Below, piece after piece: positions 33,356 to 44,205 of a stretch of DNA of 64,000 nt. Position 1 is the stretch's first letter. Each line of letters starts with the position of its first letter. The notes under the pieces were generated by a model. It was not told the origin of the DNA, searched no databases, and saw only the letters and a list, made by a program, of their open reading frames with translations. The position numbers were made by a program, and so were the translations under genes. The stretch is from Microcebus murinus (taxonomy: Eukaryota; Chordata; Mammalia; Primates; Cheirogaleidae): positions 71,937,900-72,001,899 of the forward strand of contig NC_134116.1 in NCBI RefSeq assembly GCF_040939455.1. Direction: 5' to 3'.

Positions 33356-33904
33356 TTATTTGGTACCAGGGACATCACAGTACAGTATCTGATATTCATA
33401 ATATTGATCTTTAGTGATTAAGAAAATGTTAAATTATATATGTGTATTTTGTTTAAAAAGAAAGAAATGTGTCCAAATTTTTAAATATTGCCATCCAAAA
33501 AATATTATTTATTTTTAAGTTCAGATCTCTAATGTTAAATTCATAGGTACACACACACAAAAGCCCTCAGTTATCCTGAAATACTTCATTTCCAAAATAT
33601 TCAGGTTTTATTCTCATTTGTTTATGAAAAGAATGGGATGACTTAGGTAACTGTCCAACTGGGGAATCAAAGGTCAGGTAAGCCACGTGTCTGCACAGAG
33701 TGGAGAAGATTTGGTTCTTTTCAGAAAAGCGTAGTTTTGAGAGACATGTACAGAGATGGTGATGTTTCACATCTCATATATATCCTTGTCAACGTTGCTG
33801 TTGTTGTTTTCTGAAGGAAGAGAGACCCAGTCAAACTGGCTGAACCATGAAAGGAGGATATAGTAGAAATTAGGGCTATTTACAGAATATTCTAAAGTAG
33901 GTCT
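33356..33904. other. Unassigned AT-rich stretch
   Basis: No gene or repeat recognised. Confidence 0.4.
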
Positions 33905-34120
33905 CCTTAGCATGTGGTATGTACCAAGCACTGTTAAAAGTACTTACCTGTGTGAACTCATCTACTTCTACAACCACCATATGACATAAGTATTATTATT
34001 ATCCCCATTTTACAGATGTGTAAATTGAGGCACAGAGGAGCTAAGTAAATTGTTCATAGCAACTGCCAAAAGTGGTAGAAGTAGGATTTCAATGACAGAG
34101 CCCACATTTTTCACTACTAT
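33905..34120 (-). repeat. MIR SINE, near full length
   Basis: Antisense MIR order is clear: tatgtaccaagcactgttaa, ccaccatatgacataagtat, tattatccccattttacaga, gaggcacagaggagctaag and aggatttcaatgacagagccc. Confidence 0.92.
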
Positions 34121-34519
34121 TAATATATATAGAATTGAAATGTTTTAAGTGTATTTGACCTATACAACCAGAAATGCGTTACATATGAGCTTCTAAAATA
34201 TATCCAGGTTATTTTAGTTGTGTTGTATGACAGCAACATACAGACATTATTCTTGAAGAAGCAAGTGGGAGCTCTGGATTGCAGGGTAGTATCTGAACTG
34301 CTATCCTCAGATAACTCCTGAACATCTTTTCCCAGACTCTGAGTACTGCCAATACATGCTGGGTAATCTAGGACTAGCTGGATGATTTCCACCAGAGGTT
34401 GTTTTAGTTGACTATCAGATCTTAACTAAATGAATCTGTGGACTGTTTTCAGAACTGAAATTCCGTAGTAATCCCAAAGTAGAAAATGGATTCCTGGCCC
34501 CTCTTTCCCTTTGAAAGTT
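34121..34519. other. Unassigned stretch
   Basis: No gene or repeat recognised. Confidence 0.4.
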
Positions 34520-34800
34520 ATTGTACTTACCCATCATTTAATTTATCAGCGCTTCACAGGCCAGGGATCGAAATTGAAATCAATCCAGTCTTGAGAAGAG
34601 TCAGCCTGGGAACAAATAAGAATTACAGTAGTTACACTCAGGGCCACGTTTCTTCAGATGACTGAAACGTTCTCTCCATGACGTTATTTATTACCAAAGA
34701 GGAACTTTGAATATTTTGCTGGCTGCTAAAACTTTCAAATGGCTCAGAATTTTTAAGACCTTGCCATTTGTATATGATAACACATATCACTGTCTTACTT
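34520..34800. promoter_or_regulatory. Candidate conserved noncoding block
   Basis: Repeat-free segment with retained CpGs (cagcgcttcac, gggatcgaaattg, gccacgtttc, gaaacgttc, catgacgttat). An interrupted inverted repeat, acgtttc..cag / ctgaaacgt, lies at about 34648-34671. Function is inferred only. Confidence 0.27.
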
Positions 34801-34884
34801 CTTCTTCATCTTTAACATAGAGAACTAGTAAAGAAAAAGAAATAAAGAAACCCAGTCTACAACTTCCTTGCTTTATGCAAACTG

Positions 34885-35025
34885 AGTAATATTCCATTGC
34901 AAGTGTATACTACATTTTGTTTATCCATTCATCTATTGATGGATATTGGGTTACTTCTACCTTTTGGTTACTGTGAATAATGCTGCTATGAATGTGGATG
35001 CACAAATATCTATTTGAGATAAAAT
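34885..35025 (-). mobile_element. L1 segment in antisense
   Basis: The words gagtaatattccattgcaag, ttgtttatccattcatctat and ggttactgtgaataatgctg are the reverse complement of the 3' part of old L1 elements. In L1 coordinates this lies just upstream of the sense piece that starts at about 35308. Confidence 0.88.
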
Positions 35026-35305
35026 TTATTAATATTTTTGAGCAAATGGCATGTGTTTTCATTTTGCACTGAGATCCACAAGTTATCCAGCCTGTTTGGG
35101 GACAGGGGGAGTGGGATGACAGTGAGCTGGAACTCCAAGGAGGAATTGAATTGGCCAAACAGAGGAACAGGAGAAGGGGTCCACTCAGAGGACCAGCACG
35201 AACTCAACTCAGAAGGAGAGAGAGAGGAGAGAGAGACACACACACACATCAAAGAAAATTTGATAAGTTTTTACCATATTTATAATTAGTTGCAAAAAGT
35301 AATGA
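35026..35305. other. Unexplained spacer within L1, with (GA)n
   Basis: Two hundred and eighty bases of non-L1-looking sequence sit between oppositely oriented L1 pieces. They include a GA-rich run and short CA run at 35214-35248. The opposing 80-83-codon frames here have no known domain. Confidence 0.6.
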
Positions 35306-35690
35306 TGATATTATTCAACCTTAAAAAGGAAGGAAATTCTGACACATGCTACAACATGCATGAACCTTGAGGACATTACACAAAGTGAAATAAGCCAGTT
35401 ACAAACGGACAAGCCCTGTGTGATTCCACCACTTACATGAGTTACCTGGAGAAGTGAAACTCACAGGGACAGAAAGTAGAATGGTGGGTGCCAGGGGCTA
35501 GGGAAATGAGGAATGGGGAGTTGTTTAATGGGTATAGAGTTTGAGTTTTGCAAGATGAAAAAATTTCTGGATAGTAGTTGCACAAGAATGTGAATATATT
35601 ATACTTAACACTACTGAATTGTACACTTAAAAATGGTTGAGATGGTAAATTTCATGTTGTATGTCTTTACTACAATTTTTTTTAAGTTGA
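35306..35690 (+). mobile_element. L1 3' end in sense
   Basis: In order: tattattcaaccttaaaaagg, cacatgctacaacatgcatg, ccttgaggacattacacaaa, agtagaatggtgggtgccag, ttgcaagatgaaaaaatttc and gtacacttaaaaatggttga. This is the known L1M 3' region. It ends near a T-rich stretch (35682-35689). Confidence 0.9.
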
Positions 35691-36334
35691 TGATGAGTGT
35701 TTTTATTTCAGTAGTCCATATGCTATTGAATACTCTTCCAGAGACTTATCCAAAGGAATGGTAGGGTTAGGGGTGGCGGTCAGGGGGAGTTAACTATTGT
35801 AATGAATGTGAAGATGACTGTGAACCCATCTAACTGCTCCACTGATGTACATGTCAGTCTTTCATCTTTCAAAATTGCAAGGGTTCTTGCAATTTTCTAT
35901 AACCTTTTATTTCTCTTCATTCACTTTATAGACAGCAAACATTTTCTGTTAATGTAAAAGTGCTATTCTTTTATTACCTGTGCTAATTATAGGAATAACT
36001 AATGACCTGGTATAATCTATTAGAATCAGAATACGTTGACTTTCAGTCATCTGTTTTCTAAAGATAGCAAATATTAAATGCACTCATTTTTATAAGGATC
36101 GTCTCCACCCTTATAGAGAATACTCATGGTCTACAACCAGCTAATACTCATTCTCTAGAACCTGAAATAATAATTAATTACAGTCTCTTTCCTATGAATT
36201 TCAGATAAATGTATTTCATGACCCTGAGGAAACTCATTCACTTAACTATTTTTAAAAGTTTGCTAGCCATTAAGTTTGCTGGGTGTTTTTCGATTAGTTT
36301 TCATGTGTGTTCGTTCTTTCATCATGTGGTTCAC
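35691..36334. other. Unassigned stretch
   Basis: No gene or repeat recognised. Confidence 0.4.
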
Positions 36335-36530
36335 CTGGTGTATGTTTGAATGCCTGTTACGTGCCTGGCATTGCTCTAGCCACTGAAGATATATATCAAT
36401 GCTCAAAACAGAAAGACACCTTTGCCTCATGAAGTTTTTACTCTGGGAAGAGATGGGCATTTAAGCAAAAAAGTGAGCAAGCAGTATGAAAGTGAAATGT
36501 ACTGTGAAAGGAAGAAATTAAAGCAGGAAA
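36335..36530 (-). repeat. L2 LINE 3' fragment
   Basis: The words gcctgttacgtgcctggcat, tgctctagccactgaagata and cctcatgaagtttttactctg match the antisense L2 3' end. Confidence 0.8.
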
Positions 36531-37244
36531 GAAGGTGTGATTGTGAGTTTTTGATAAAGTGCAATGGGAATACGATGTAAAAGTGTTCCTTCTGCCCATC
36601 AGCTCCCCATCAGGAACCCGCACCTGTCTATTTTTATTCTGGACCCCTCCCCTTCCCTAACTGTGGTCACATCCTTGAACCATTATGTACCACATGGTGA
36701 TTATCTCCCTCACTCCACGGAAAGTTATTTTGCGATTTCTTTTAATTATTCTCACATCCACCACCTAACATCTTACATAGTACTCTGTGTACAATAGATA
36801 TAGTACACATGTTTGTTGTATTTTTTTTAATTAGGGAGGGAAGATGCACTGTAAATTTCCAATGCCTTTATTTGTAGTCATCCAACTTCCAGATTTACCT
36901 TTAGCTTCTCTTTTTCAAGAAAAACATCTTCAGTTATTCTGTTTTTTCAGTGCTGTATTGTTCAGTGTAACCAAAGACGGAATGATGTGACCTAATATGT
37001 ATTTATCACACAGTGTCCTTCTCTGTCTTTTTAATATCAAAATCTCAAAGCAGAGCTTCAAAAATATATAAACGGCTCTTCACAGACAACAAAATGAAAG
37101 ATAAGTAGATGTGCTATGAGAGTGTGTCTTGAATTTATATAGTACCCCTGCTGTGGTAAGGTATTGGCAGAATTTCTTCTACTGTTTTATTTAACATTGA
37201 GTTTAAACAGGTTGCTGTAAGTCAGACGAGTGAAGTGAAACAGG
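36531..37244. other. Unassigned stretch, part L2-like
   Basis: Sequence 36600-36800 is pyrimidine-rich and ends acatagtactctgtgtacaa, which recalls the L2 tail but is too diverged to call firmly. The rest is AT-rich with no gene. Confidence 0.35.
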
Positions 37245-37450
37245 CATCACAGTGTAGGGATAGTGTGGGCTACTTCTGTGTAGCCTTTAATACCAAGTAA
37301 ATCTCTGAGCTTTAGTTTCCTCCTCTGTAAGATAGGGATAAAATGAGGGGGGTGTGTGTGTGTGTGGGTGTGTGTGTGTGCGCGCATGTGCGCGCACCAC
37401 AGCCTGGTCCAAGCTTTGCCATTAAGTAGACACTCAGTAAATGTTAATAT
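37245..37450 (+). repeat. MIR SINE interrupted by (GT)n
   Basis: The words catcacagtgtagggatagtg, ctgagctttagtttcctcct, tgtaagatagggataaaatg and aagtagacactcagtaaatg follow the sense MIR order. A GT/GC tract sits between the core and the 3' part. Confidence 0.8.
37351..37396. repeat. (GT)n(GC)n microsatellite
   Basis: GT repeats grade into cgcgcatgtgcgcgc. Alternating purine-pyrimidine sequence with a CG-rich end, prone to the Z-DNA form. Confidence 0.93.
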
Positions 37451-37451
37451 T

Positions 37452-37495
37452 TGCTTCCTGCTCAGAAAACAAATGCTCTCCCCATCGCTCAGCCT
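37452..37495 (+). repeat. 44-bp direct repeat, copy 1
   Basis: Matches 37954-37997 at 39 of 44 positions, including an uninterrupted agaaaacaaatgctctcccc. Sequence outside the 44 bp does not match. Confidence 0.85.
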
Positions 37496-37568
37496 CTTGA
37501 GAAATAAATCACTTCCCTGATTTACCTGTCCTGCTGGACTGAGAGCTTCCTATTGGAAAGAACCATGC

Positions 37569-37586
37569 TTTTTTTTTTTTTTTTTT
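37569..37586. repeat. Poly(T) run
   Basis: Eighteen T residues followed by an AT-rich stretch. No Alu or other retroposon body is attached. Confidence 0.9.
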
Positions 37587-37953
37587 AAATCTCTGGTCCC
37601 AGCACAATTCCCAGGCTTGTAATTTTTGTAGTAAAACTGTATTTTTAAAAATTTAATATTAAGTATAATTTTAAAAATATTTTTAATGAAGATATTTCCT
37701 ATTTCTGGCTCAGTTGATTCTTCCCTAAATTTAGGGGCAACACTCTCCTCCCTCACTCTCTTGGCGCATTCACTCTGAGTCTTCCTGCTCTGGAAGAGCC
37801 ATCCAATGAGGCCCAGTGGCCCTGCAAGGCACAGAGCACAGAAGCCACGGTGGCTCACTCCTCCTTGACCTATGAAGCTCTAGGGCCTGCTGTCCCCATG
37901 AGTGTCACTGTGCTTGTACCATGAGTGTAGTCACACGTCACAGCAGCCACTCT

Positions 37954-37997
37954 GGCTTCTTGCCTAGAAAACAAATGCTCTCCCCATTGCTCAGCCT
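37954..37997 (+). repeat. 44-bp direct repeat, copy 2
   Basis: Second copy of 37452-37495, offset by 502 bp and in the same orientation. Confidence 0.85.
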
Positions 37998-38261
37998 GAC
38001 AAGGGGCATGTTTGGCAGGAGCAGGCTGGATGGGAGGGGATTTTGAAGAGGCCATGCAATGAAGGTGGAGGCAGGAGGCAGGAGGCTCTCCCACTTTGAA
38101 GCCAGCAGGGCTGGCAGGTCTCTGGTCTACCCACTCCCCAAGTGGCATGTCAGTACTCAATTTGTACATCATCAAAAACAAGGAGCTGGGGAGGGAGAAG
38201 ATGTCTTTTCAGATCTCATGTCCTATGGGCTATGATGGGTGACATATGGTCAAATATTACC

Positions 38262-38345
38262 AACCATATTCTCGATCCTAAGAATATGGTCCATCTCGAT
38301 CGAATATGGTCCATCCTCGATCCTGTCTGGTCCATCTCTGGTTTT
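38262..38345 (+). repeat. Imperfect tandem repeat with TCGATC motif
   Basis: A unit of about 20 bp (gaatatggtccatctcgatc) is followed by gaatatggtccatcctcgat and then a decayed third copy, tgtctggtccatctctgg. A preceding inverted piece (accatattctcgatcc) pairs with the unit. Each good unit keeps a CpG. Confidence 0.8.
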
Positions 38346-39039
38346 AGAGTGGTCTGCACTCAACTGCTTTAGGGAAATGATACTCTCTCTTCCTTTTACA
38401 ACAAGGAAAGTGAGGTTCGTCTACTTCCTCTAGTCTTCCATTCCAGTAGCTCTTAAATCACATCTAAGCCATGAAGCAGCCACATGTCTGGGTCATGCAA
38501 GTGTCTTTAAATATGATGAGCGTTATTGTGTCCAAACATCATGGATCCAAACTCTGACTGTGTCATGATCAAAAGAGCAGAGTGTCAGGTTTGGAGTAAA
38601 AAAATAAGGCATGCTATATTACAAAGTGAAAGAATGCTTATAGGTTACCATAGGACACTGGAAAGTTGCCTTGCAGTTGAAACAGGGGATTGACCTTCAC
38701 TCTTTTTGTTTTGTTTTGTAGAAGTAAAACAAATGTTAGTCTTGTGGGGTTAAGATGGGCTGGAAATAAGAGGACATGCTTCAAGCATGGGGACTTTAGC
38801 ATGACTCTAACAAAGCAGAAACATGTCTGCTGATGAAATGTGATCTTTTAAAGGAAGAATTCTTAAGTGAAAGCAAGATCTCAGCAATCAGAGACTAGCA
38901 GGCTAAGATCTAGGTGCTCATCTTTTTTCCTCCAAGAAAACTCTTTCTACTCCTGAATTCTCTGATTCACTCATCTCTTAGCTGGGTGAAACACTTTCTT
39001 GTTCTCTAAATATATTCTTTTGCAAGAAGCAACCGTTTG
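38346..39039. other. Unassigned stretch
   Basis: No gene or repeat recognised. Confidence 0.4.
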
Positions 39040-39310
39040 TGTGTCTTAGGGGAAAACTATAGTAGAACCTAATGCTTCCGAAGCATTTAAACAAGATTCC
39101 GTTTCCCTGGAAACCGGGCCGTTTCCTGCTGGTTGTACACATTTTCCATAGAAGCACCTGCAAAAGGAGATCAGTAGCCCCTGAATCTCTTGACAGTGAA
39201 GGCCCCCTTAAAACTCAAAATGACTGTGGTGTTTTGAAGCACGCCTTAGTTGTTTAAAAAACTCATACACTTCACAGCACTGGAAATGTTTGGTCTTGGC
39301 TACCATTCTA
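39040..39310. promoter_or_regulatory. Candidate conserved block with 17-bp palindrome
   Basis: A repeat-free segment containing the perfect inverted repeat aatgcttccgaagcatt (39071-39087, one central base). It also has gattccgtttccctgg, aaaccgggccgtttcc and gaagcacgcctta. TTCnGAA at the palindrome centre resembles STAT- or HSF-type half-site pairs. The function is inferred. Confidence 0.33.
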
Positions 39311-39319
39311 AAAAAGGGA

Positions 39320-39341
39320 GTGTGTGTGTGTGTGTGTGTGT
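39320..39341. repeat. (GT)n microsatellite
   Basis: Eleven GT units. Confidence 0.93.
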
Positions 39342-42148
39342 ATAAGGTGATGGAAAAGAAAATCTGGGATTTATTAAAAACTAGGGTTTTTAATAAGTTC
39401 TGAAATCACTAAAGGGTTGTCGGAGCTAGCAGATGCAGTTATCACTCAGTGTTGATGTTCCTGCACTCACTTACTGGGAGCATTAGCGTAGAATAGCTAA
39501 TCTTTTGTGGCCAGCACTGCTTGCCTGTGTTGATAAGTGTGATTAACAACTTTAAAAGTCAAATATGTGAGCAAATGCCTTATAGCTGCCAGGAATGCTT
39601 ATGGCCACCCACGCTTCACAGCAAAATGAGAAACATGTTTCAGGAGGCTAGGATTCCTAGACCTTTTAGATAAGTAAGTATGCCTCCAAGTTTGGTCGTT
39701 AAGTTGGTTTCAATCAAATCATGTACAGCTATTGTTAGAAAGCAGTCAGATATAAACCCCCAAATGAGAAATGTACTTTTTGTTCACAAGGTTGTAAAAA
39801 GATAATGTTCATTATAGTTTCAGAATCTTCTTTAAGTCTGCTTTCACCTCACATTTCAAAGTGAACTTTAAAGGAGATGCTAGAATGTTTTAGAAATTTC
39901 ATTGCACAATCCAGTTTTTGATGCTAACCCTGGATAAAAGTAAAAAGTCTAGGGTATATGAGAATAGGGGGAGATGGTGATAGGTGAAGTAATCCTCAAA
40001 GCAGTGGAAGAAATCCAGCTTAGGAAGTGATCAGCCTGGTGGCTTCCACATGACCAGGGGCTTTGTTCTTCCCAAATTGCAGCTTCACTATTGATGCTCA
40101 TTAGCATCTTAATTAAAACAGGCCGTGTGCTAAGTGTTATACCAAGGAAGTCCAGATTTCAGTGCCCAGGATTAAAGAAACCAGCACCGAAAATTGAAAG
40201 CAGTATGAGATGTGATATTTACAGGTCAAGTAATCAGTAGGGGTGAAAGGACAAGATAAGCCTAGAATTAGGGTAATCAATCCTGAAGCGCAGTGGTGCC
40301 AGTTCCAAGAGGCAAATCCATTCTTGTAGTATCGCCATGAGCACAATGCATGAAATTGGCTCATCCCAGCAGGTAGTTTATGCTTTCTGCCTCGCTCTGG
40401 ACTTACACTGGTCTGCGGCTGCTGAATGCTAGAACTGCACACACACACTTTCCCTAGCATGAGAGAGAGCCATTCCTCTGCAGCAGAGACAAAAGAGCAG
40501 GTTCTCTGCAGCATCAGATTTGTAAGAAAGATGCTGATGTGACAGAAGTTCTTTTTTTTTATCACTCACATCCTTCTGAGCCTCTATTCTTGTACCACTT
40601 AATTGTGTTTTTCTGTTTTCAATACTACTTCCCAATGCACAATTGCCTTTGTGCTGACAATTTCTTGCCCCCACCCCATTTCTCTTTTTAGGTAATATAA
40701 GCCATAGTGTGAACTTTTGGAATTTTACAGATATTTAAATAGAAATCATATATGTACAGTGGAATGTCCACAGAGACAAGGAGCACTGACATTGTCAAAC
40801 CACACCTGATGTGGAATTAAGTTCTTACTTGAATTCCATGGACAGCTGGCACCACTCCTACAGTTCACTTTCAGAGCCCTTGTGCTGCAGATGTGCTGTC
40901 TGACTTTTCTTACGGAATCTTTTTAGATGAAGGAAGTGGGAAAAGTCAGGACCAATAATCTAAGTAGCCAAGCACATTACCTTGATTTGCTTCAAAATAA
41001 GAACATGTGAGAGACAGAGGGTAGGCTGCCTAGATCTAGAAACATAATGGTTTCGCCGAACTTTCCATTTTAAACAACTTACTGACAAAAAAGTCAACAT
41101 TTATAATTTTATAAGGAAAGGTAACACTTTTCCCAGAAAAATAAAGGCAATTTAATAATAGTAGAAATTGTATGATAGATTGTTATGCCTGTTTAGGAAT
41201 GTAAAATGTGAGAAGACGGGTTTGTGGAGTGGTTTGTTTTCAGAGCACACTATAAACATAGGTTTGTTTGGTTCTCAGCATTACCTGGAATGCTTGCTAC
41301 TGAAATTGTGTTGGAGGCATACATAGTATTCTGAGAACCTGAGAAACACAAGTTGCAACTTGAAAATGGGCTCCATGACCCCACAGACTGTGGAAAGTCC
41401 CAAAGGCCTCCTTATACACATCCGCACCTGCCTGTACCTGCCTGCAGGGCCCCTGAGGATCAATACATGTCGCCACTTGCTCATGTTCTGGGTGCATGTG
41501 TCCAAGCAACTCAGTGGGCAAATCTGAAAGTTCCACATTTCCACTGCTATAAATAAGAACAACTCAACCATAGAAGGTGGCATTTATTTTCTGCCTAAAA
41601 TGGGGTATAAAATAAGACGGGCATACTCTGAATAGCTCTGTGCATGCTAGAGGAGCAGTCTGTCACCTTCAGGAAGTGAAGTACTAGCATTCTACTCAAT
41701 GAATTTTTTTCATTTATGAGTTTGAGTATTTACTCACCCACTCATCTATTCTACCACACTACCTAGGATGTAAAACTGTTAGAGAGGAAGGGGCAGATCT
41801 GTCAGCTCCAGGTACACAAGTGATCCACCCAGGAAGGCACAGTCATGCTTCTGAGGACAGTTTGGAGCAATGTGCCTCCCCCACCCCTGGACCACACTTT
41901 TGACTACAATAGTCACTTTGGTGACTAAGCTAAGCTAGTAGCTTCCTTATTTGTTCATTTGAAGATCTCCGAGGCATATTTTTAAATAAACAAAATAAAT
42001 CTGAGAATAATACAAATGATATGATTCTGTTTCAGTGGATAAGAATTATCTTATGGGTATGTAACATGGGTATATACGTGCATACATATATAGACATGTG
42101 TATATTTTACATGCATAAAATATGCACACATATGCACACACACACATA
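39342..42148. other. Long unassigned stretch without genes
   Basis: About 2.8 kb in which I recognise no exon, RNA gene or clear transposon. The minus-strand open frames at 40137-40565 (142 codons) and 41281-41583 have no domain, signal or conserved motif that I can identify. The sequence 42060-42148 is CA/TA-rich and leads into the Tigger element. Confidence 0.4.
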
Positions 42149-42464
42149 CGGTTGGCCCTTTGTTTTCATGGGTTCTCAATCTGTGTATTCAACCAGCCAA
42201 GGATGGAAAATATTTTTTTAATTGAGTCTGTATTGAACATATACAGACTTTTTTCTTGTCAAACAATACAGAATAAGTATTTACGTAGCATTTACAGTGT
42301 ATTGGATATTATAAGTAATCTAGAGATGATTTAAAGTACGTAGGAGGACATGTGTAGATTCAGTGCAAATATTACACCATTTTATAACAAGGACTTGAGC
42401 ATTTGTGGATTTTGGTATCTCAGGGTGGTCCTGGAACCAATCCCACATGGACACCAAGGGACTG
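42149..42464 (+). mobile_element. Complete Tigger-like (TcMar) element
   Basis: It starts cggttggccctttgttttc and ends accaagggactg; the ends are inverted repeats. A TA flanks each side (42147-42148 and 42465-42466). Internal words tgaacatatacagactttt, agtaatctagagatgattta, caaatattacaccatttt and ggacttgagcatttgtggat match the split copy at 26191-27061. At 316 bp it is a short nonautonomous derivative with no transposase. Confidence 0.88.
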
Positions 42465-42490
42465 TATATATATATATATGTGTGTGTGTG

Positions 42491-42543
<53 letters not shown>
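42465..42543. repeat. (TA)n(TG)n microsatellite
   Basis: Seven TA units followed by about 30 TG units with a few interruptions. The cysteine/valine-rich and histidine/threonine-rich open frames across it are artefacts. Confidence 0.96.
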
Positions 42544-42679
42544 TCAGGAAGATACACACACCAAACTATTAATAGTTACTACCTCCAGGGAGGCAAGTGA
42601 AATAAGGAGTTGGGAATAAAAATGGGATTTTACCATTTTAGTATACACTTCTTCATTGTTTGAATATTTTACAATGAGC

Positions 42680-42835
42680 ATTATTTGGTGTCATTAAAAT
42701 ATTTTTAAGAAAATACTTTAAATAATATTTTTATTTTAATATATTTAATGTTTTATGTAATATTTTATTTTAAAATATTTTTAAATGATATTTTAAAAAT
42801 GATTTTATTAGTTATTAAAATGTTAGATATTCTTT
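42680..42835. repeat. AT-rich low-complexity stretch
   Basis: Repeated variants of atattttaaa/atatttttat with almost no G or C. Confidence 0.8.
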
Positions 42836-43974
42836 GATTTCACTCTGTGAAAATAATTTATTAAAAATGAGTGAACCCATCCTATACTGTAACTATACTT
42901 TCATGTTTATAATTATATTCATAGCATAAAACAGATAATTAAATAACAATAGTATATTTCTGGTCTGTTTTTTTCTAATTCTTTTTTGCCAAGAAATTGG
43001 TGAATTTCTCAGTATCCAAGACCTAAACCAGATATGACCAAAAAGGAGTTATCTTTATGCGGGGTTGTTTTGGTCAAGCAAACTTTGGAACTTTTACTGA
43101 TTTTCTTAAATGTCCTCTGGGTTTCATGCTGTCTTTATTGGTGACTTAACGTAATCAAATTGGCCATGCACAACGCCTAGGGGTTTTTTGGCAGATAATG
43201 GTAACTAAAGAAGAACTACTCTCCCCAAAACCTCACAACCATGTCATATTGATAACCAAATGTAGAATTAAATTCAATCAGATATGCAAACATTTATGAA
43301 CAAGCAATGCACACACATAAGTTCATATAAACTAGGTGCAGGCTTGAAGAAGTCCCAGTTCTTCACTTTCCTTTTAGATGCTTCAACCACAGCCATGCAT
43401 GAAAGGTTCACCCAAGGCTTAAGGCAAACACTGAGATTCCAAGGGCAGATGCTGTCACTCTTACAGCCAGGACCAGGCAAGGAGAGCCCTCCAGAACTTG
43501 TGCATCATTTAGGGATTTAGACTAGGACATTATCACCAGAGATACACAGGTAAAGGTTTTACTGGATTTTTACATTGAATACATTTAGCCAGTCCATCAA
43601 CAGTAATGATTTCCACCCATCAAAACCCATTCAGAATGCTAACTGGAGGTTATTGATGAAGATGGTAACCTCGGGGCTTGTAACAGCCAATTCTGAGGTA
43701 GAGCTTCCCTCTTGAGAATGCCAGCTCAACTGTTTATCTCCCAGACTTTGAATGCTTGATTAGATGCTAGCAGCACCTGCATTACAGCTTAACCTAAGTA
43801 ACACACACATAATATTGCACCATAGATGCTCAAGTATTTTAAATTACAGACAAGTACTACAATTAGCTATTCTTGCAGAGAATTCTCAGTTCCTTGATTT
43901 GTGGTTAATCAAAGTGAACCCTTTCAGTGTAGCCATAATCACCTCTATTTTAAAAATTCTAACTATGGAATGAT
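42836..43974. other. Unassigned stretch
   Basis: No gene or clear repeat recognised. Confidence 0.4.
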
Positions 43975-44205
43975 AGATAGCATGTGTTGAATGTTTATGG
44001 CAAGCTCTGTTGTGAACATTTTATATATATTAACCTACTTAATCTGTACAACCACTCTAAAATGGGTACCATTATCATCCATGTAACAATACGGGATCAT
44101 AAGCAACTTGTTCAAGTTCACTCAGCTTGTACCAGCAGAGCTGAGATTAGAATCCAGGCATTTGGGACATTAAGTGCAGTTTTTTCACTGCATTAAAGAG
44201 GGAAC
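43975..44205 (-). repeat. MIR SINE
   Basis: Antisense MIR order: aatgtttatggcaagctctg, cttaatctgtacaaccactc, aaatgggtaccattatcatcc, agctgagattagaatccagg. Confidence 0.85.

Noticed and set aside
34648..34671. Hairpin acgtttc..cag / ctgaaacgt
   Set aside because: The stem is interrupted by two extra bases and short. Expected by chance in 64 kb.
40137..40565. 142-codon minus-strand open frame
   Set aside because: Random-looking composition, no domain, no splice or promoter context, and overlapped by another unrelated frame.
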